This document shows positions 13,724 to 16,137 of a stretch of DNA of 16,137 bases, one piece after another (within the stretch, counting starts at the first letter, position 1; every line of letters starts with the position of its first letter). Location of the stretch: contig CAAFTS010000094.1 of NCBI GenBank assembly GCA_900765975.1, positions 1 to 16,137 on the forward strand, in the 5' to 3' direction. The translations under genes and the position numbers were made by a program. Below the pieces are notes generated by a model. That model was not told the DNA's origin. It did no database searches and saw nothing but the letters and a program-made list of their open reading frames with translations. The stretch is from Lachnospiraceae bacterium (lineage in GTDB: Bacteria > Bacillota > Clostridia > Lachnospirales > Lachnospiraceae).

Positions 13724-15946
13724 TTATCGCTCCCCCAGAATCTCCTTTGTAAATTGTTCTGCACTGATCGGCTTGCTGTAGTAATATCCCTGTCCCTGAT
13801 CACATCCGATGGATTTCACAAACGCAGCCTGATCCTCCGTTTCAATCCCCTCGATTACCGTTGCGATTGACAGCTTTTTCGCCAGCCTCACAACCTCTTC
13901 CATGATCATCCTTGTACTTCCACAGCCTTCCTTCTCTGTCTCCAGTAAAAATCCCCGATCCAGCTTTACTTCATCAATCTTCAGCTTGCCAAATGTATTC
14001 AGAGAGGAATATCCCGTTCCAAAATCATCTAACGAAATCTTAAATCCCATCTTTTTCAAACGTTCCAATCGCGCGTTCATATCCGAAAGATCATCAATCA
14101 CCAGATCCTCCAAGATTTCCAACGTAATCAAAGATGCCGGAATTTGATATTTTTCTAACAACTCACTAAGACGCTGCTCATAATTCTCTTCATAAAACGT
14201 AAGCTTGGACTGATTAACAGAAATCGGCACCGGCTGATAACCGTCTGCAATCCACTTCTGCAGACACTGGCATACTTTTTCAAACATATACATATCCAAA
14301 TCTGCACAAAATCCATTTGTTTCAAAAAGAGGAATAAACGAAGACGGATATAAAAATGTTCCTTCCGCATTAACCCAGCGAACCAGCGCCTCCGCCCCGC
14401 CCAGAGAGTCATCCTGCACATTCATCTTCGGCTGCAGATACAGCTCAAACTCCTCGCACTCCAGAGCTTCACGCGCATGACTCTCAATAAAATTATCAAT
14501 CTGCTCCTGTTCATGCAAAGTCGTATCAAACACCCGAATTGCCTGCTGATTCACCTGCTTCGCCTTGGCAAGCGCAAACAACGCACGGGTCATTACTTCT
14601 TCGACACTGCCATCTGGCTCAGAAACTGCAATTCCACAGTTCATGATCAAATGATAATGGAAATTTTTATCTTTCTTTAAATCCGTAATCTGCTGTAATG
14701 CATGATTCATACGGGCCTGCAGCACTTCTTCCTCTGACTCCCGCAAAAATACATAAAAAGAATCCGCACTTTCCCGGCAAAAGAACTCCCCTTCTCCAAC
14801 AACTTCCTGCAACTTTCTCGCAATATACTGAAGCAAATGATCCGCCTGCTCTTTTCCGAAAATCTCATTGATAAACTTAAACTGACGCACATTAACAACC
14901 GTAATGGCATAAGAAAGATTCCCTGCCTCCCGTGCCAGCTCCTTAAAATGATACATATTATACGCCTCTGTTAAAGAATCATAATATGCCATCTTCTTTA
15001 AATTGCGATTCATCGTTTTCATCATTCGATATCCATACACCAAGGTAAAAATAAACAATCCAACGATCAACACGAAAAAGATTGCCGCCACATGTGCAAC
15101 AATATAGACATTTTTATTTACATTTTGCAATGAATTGATGCAAAGCAAATACCATCCGTTCGATTCAATCGGAGTAAGCAGCGCATGATACTCTATATTT
15201 CGATATACAAAAGAAAACTCCTCTTTCTTCATCTTCTGCATCGCTTCTCTCACAACTGCCTGCTCACGCGCATTCAGATATGGCGAAGCCATAATCGTTT
15301 CTACCTTTTCCTCCACAACCATACGAGAACCATGGATCAGATAGTTTCCCTTCTGATCTAGCAGATGTACATACCCTTTTCCATAAAACAGACTCTCTTC
15401 CTCCATCCATTCAGAAAAAGCATCAACCACATCACTCGCCATCAACGCTCCGACAACCTGTTCCCCACGATATACCGGCACACCAAATACAAACACCTTT
15501 TTCTCTGTATTCTCTTCCGAAATAACATTAGAGACAATCTTCTTCCCCCGAAGAACCTCCTGCGCTATCTCCTGAAGGCCATTGCCATAACACGGTTTTG
15601 TAAGAACCCCTTCTCCATCTATGCCATAAAACCCAAACGTCTGGAACTCATTCTCCATATCCGCTCTGACCAACGCCTGATGAAAATCCTCCTTTTGCTC
15701 CAAACCATATGTACTAATCATACTCGCCATCGTATTCAACATCTGAAAATTCCGGTCAACCTGTCGCTCAATCTGTTCCTTATAATTATTTGCCTCCTCG
15801 TGCATACGCTCTTCCATCGTATGCTTAAACGTAGAAATAAACACCTGCGACATCGCAAATGCAATCGTAAACAAAAATAAAGTCAGACAAATTGAAAAAA
15901 TAGCCAAAGTTCTCAATCGTTTTTTGATATTGATTTCTTCCATCAT
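13724..15946 (-). CDS. Membrane-bound c-di-GMP phosphodiesterase (Cache, degenerate GGDEF, EAL)
   Basis: This 740-residue protein has membrane helices at about 12-36 and 281-306 around an extracytoplasmic Cache-like sensor (about 40-275; FYGIDGEGVLTKP, LLDQKGNYLIHG). The cytoplasmic GGDEF domain (about 318-475) has lost its motif (RESADSF, 391-397) and cannot be a normal cyclase; it may bind GTP or be structural. The EAL domain (about 490-735) appears complete: EALVR (519-523), N578, E610, loop DDFGTGYSS (640-648), K661, E699 and Q719. Hydrolysis of c-di-GMP to pGpG is the likely activity. It opens the three-gene operon. Two ATGs stand in tandem at 15946 and 15943; AGGGAAG upstream could serve either, and I give the first. 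Its stop codon is one base before the next gene, indicating coupling. It and the last gene of the operon form an opposing sensor pair. Confidence 0.93.
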   Translation of the reverse strand: MMEEINIKKRLRTLAIFSICLTLFLFTIAFAMSQVFISTFKHTMEERMHEEANNYKEQIERQVDRNFQMLNTMASMISTYGLEQKEDFHQALVRADMENEFQTFGFYGIDGEGVLTKPCYGNGLQEIAQEVLRGKKIVSNVISEENTEKKVFVFGVPVYRGEQVVGALMASDVVDAFSEWMEEESLFYGKGYVHLLDQKGNYLIHGSRMVVEEKVETIMASPYLNAREQAVVREAMQKMKKEEFSFVYRNIEYHALLTPIESNGWYLLCINSLQNVNKNVYIVAHVAAIFFVLIVGLFIFTLVYGYRMMKTMNRNLKKMAYYDSLTEAYNMYHFKELAREAGNLSYAITVVNVRQFKFINEIFGKEQADHLLQYIARKLQEVVGEGEFFCRESADSFYVFLRESEEEVLQARMNHALQQITDLKKDKNFHYHLIMNCGIAVSEPDGSVEEVMTRALFALAKAKQVNQQAIRVFDTTLHEQEQIDNFIESHAREALECEEFELYLQPKMNVQDDSLGGAEALVRWVNAEGTFLYPSSFIPLFETNGFCADLDMYMFEKVCQCLQKWIADGYQPVPISVNQSKLTFYEENYEQRLSELLEKYQIPASLITLEILEDLVIDDLSDMNARLERLKKMGFKISLDDFGTGYSSLNTFGKLKIDEVKLDRGFLLETEKEGCGSTRMIMEEVVRLAKKLSIATVIEGIETEDQAAFVKSIGCDQGQGYYYSKPISAEQFTKEILGER
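13730..13736 (-). promoter_or_regulatory. Ribosome binding site that fixes the start of the giant GGDEF-EAL gene
   Basis: GGGGGAG on the minus strand lies seven bases before the ATG at 13722. It sits within the last codons of the upstream phosphodiesterase gene, giving translational coupling. The alternative upstream ATG at 13803 would overlap that gene by 80 nt and encode 27 residues unrelated to PAS N-termini. Confidence 0.7.
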
Positions 15947-16003
15947 AATGCTTCTTCCCTTGTAGTCTCGTTTTCTGATTGATAGATAGATTCAATCCAT
16001 TTT

Positions 16004-16033
16004 ATTATACATCGTTCGACAGCTTTTTTGCAA
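16004..16033 (-). promoter_or_regulatory. Sigma-A-type promoter of the c-di-GMP operon
   Basis: The minus strand has TTGCAA (16028-16033), an 18-bp spacer and a perfect TATAAT (16004-16009), predicting a start near 15997 and a leader of about 50 nt. That leader is too short for a known c-di-GMP riboswitch. The remaining sequence to the window edge (16034-16137) shows no gene or recognisable element. Confidence 0.65.
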
Positions 16034-16137
16034 TCATTGCTCCCCAATATCAGTTTTAAAAGGTAAATTAATTTTATAACCTGCCATTCTAATAGATTTG
16101 CCTGTTTACACATTTATTTCAAATTCCCAGAAGTTAT

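Noticed and set aside
13723..13803. Longer start at 13803 for the giant GGDEF-EAL gene
   Set aside because: It would overlap the upstream gene by 80 nt. The ATG at 13722 has a strong GGGGGAG site and one-base spacing from the upstream stop.
1..16137. CRISPR array, tRNA, rRNA or prophage genes
   Set aside because: I saw no regularly spaced repeats, no tRNA-like cloverleaf with a T-loop core and no phage structural or integrase genes in the window.

Overview
The window looks like a chromosomal segment of an anaerobic Firmicute, most likely a Lachnospiraceae-type Clostridium. The evidence is moderate-to-low G+C, strong AGGAGG-type ribosome binding sites, a BTAD transcription factor of a shape common in that family, a DUF4860-like protein, and a dense set of c-di-GMP turnover proteins. 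The assignment comes from recalled family knowledge, not from a search.

Layout from left to right. Positions 1-88 look like the inner end of an IS3-family insertion whose body lies off the left edge. Its terminal inverted repeat (64-88) abuts what looks like half of a terminator hairpin (94-106). Next is a minus-strand transcription factor (137-1360) with a winged helix, a BTAD domain and a C-terminal degenerate GGDEF-like domain. A 349-bp divergent intergenic region (1361-1709) follows, with a promoter on each strand, a duplicated sequence in the regulator leader and a hairpin in the plus-strand leader.

Positions 1710-6592 hold a tight seven-gene plus-strand operon for a type IV pilus or pseudopilus-like machine. 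Its genes encode a transglutaminase-fold lipoprotein, a PilC/GspF platform protein, four small proteins with one N-terminal membrane segment each (one with a recognisable prepilin motif), and a PilT-type ATPase. No PilB, PilM/N/O, prepilin peptidase or canonical major pilin is present. The operon ends at a strong intrinsic terminator (6626-6667).

Converging on it is a three-gene minus-strand operon (15946 down to 6640) devoted to c-di-GMP. It encodes a membrane Cache-GGDEF-EAL protein with a dead GGDEF and an intact EAL. Next comes a 1728-residue soluble protein with about six PAS domains, a GAF-like segment, three GGDEF folds (SGDEF, NGDIF, GRTSF) and an EAL. The last gene encodes a membrane Cache-PAS-GGDEF cyclase with canonical GGDEF and I-site. 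A strong sigma-A-type promoter precedes the first gene, and the terminator hairpin of the pilus operon overlaps the last codons of the cyclase gene.

The working model is inference: the convergent operon sets the local c-di-GMP level, and the BTAD regulator, whose GGDEF-like domain lost its catalytic loop but kept an RxxD in the I-site position, may read it and control the divergent pilus operon.
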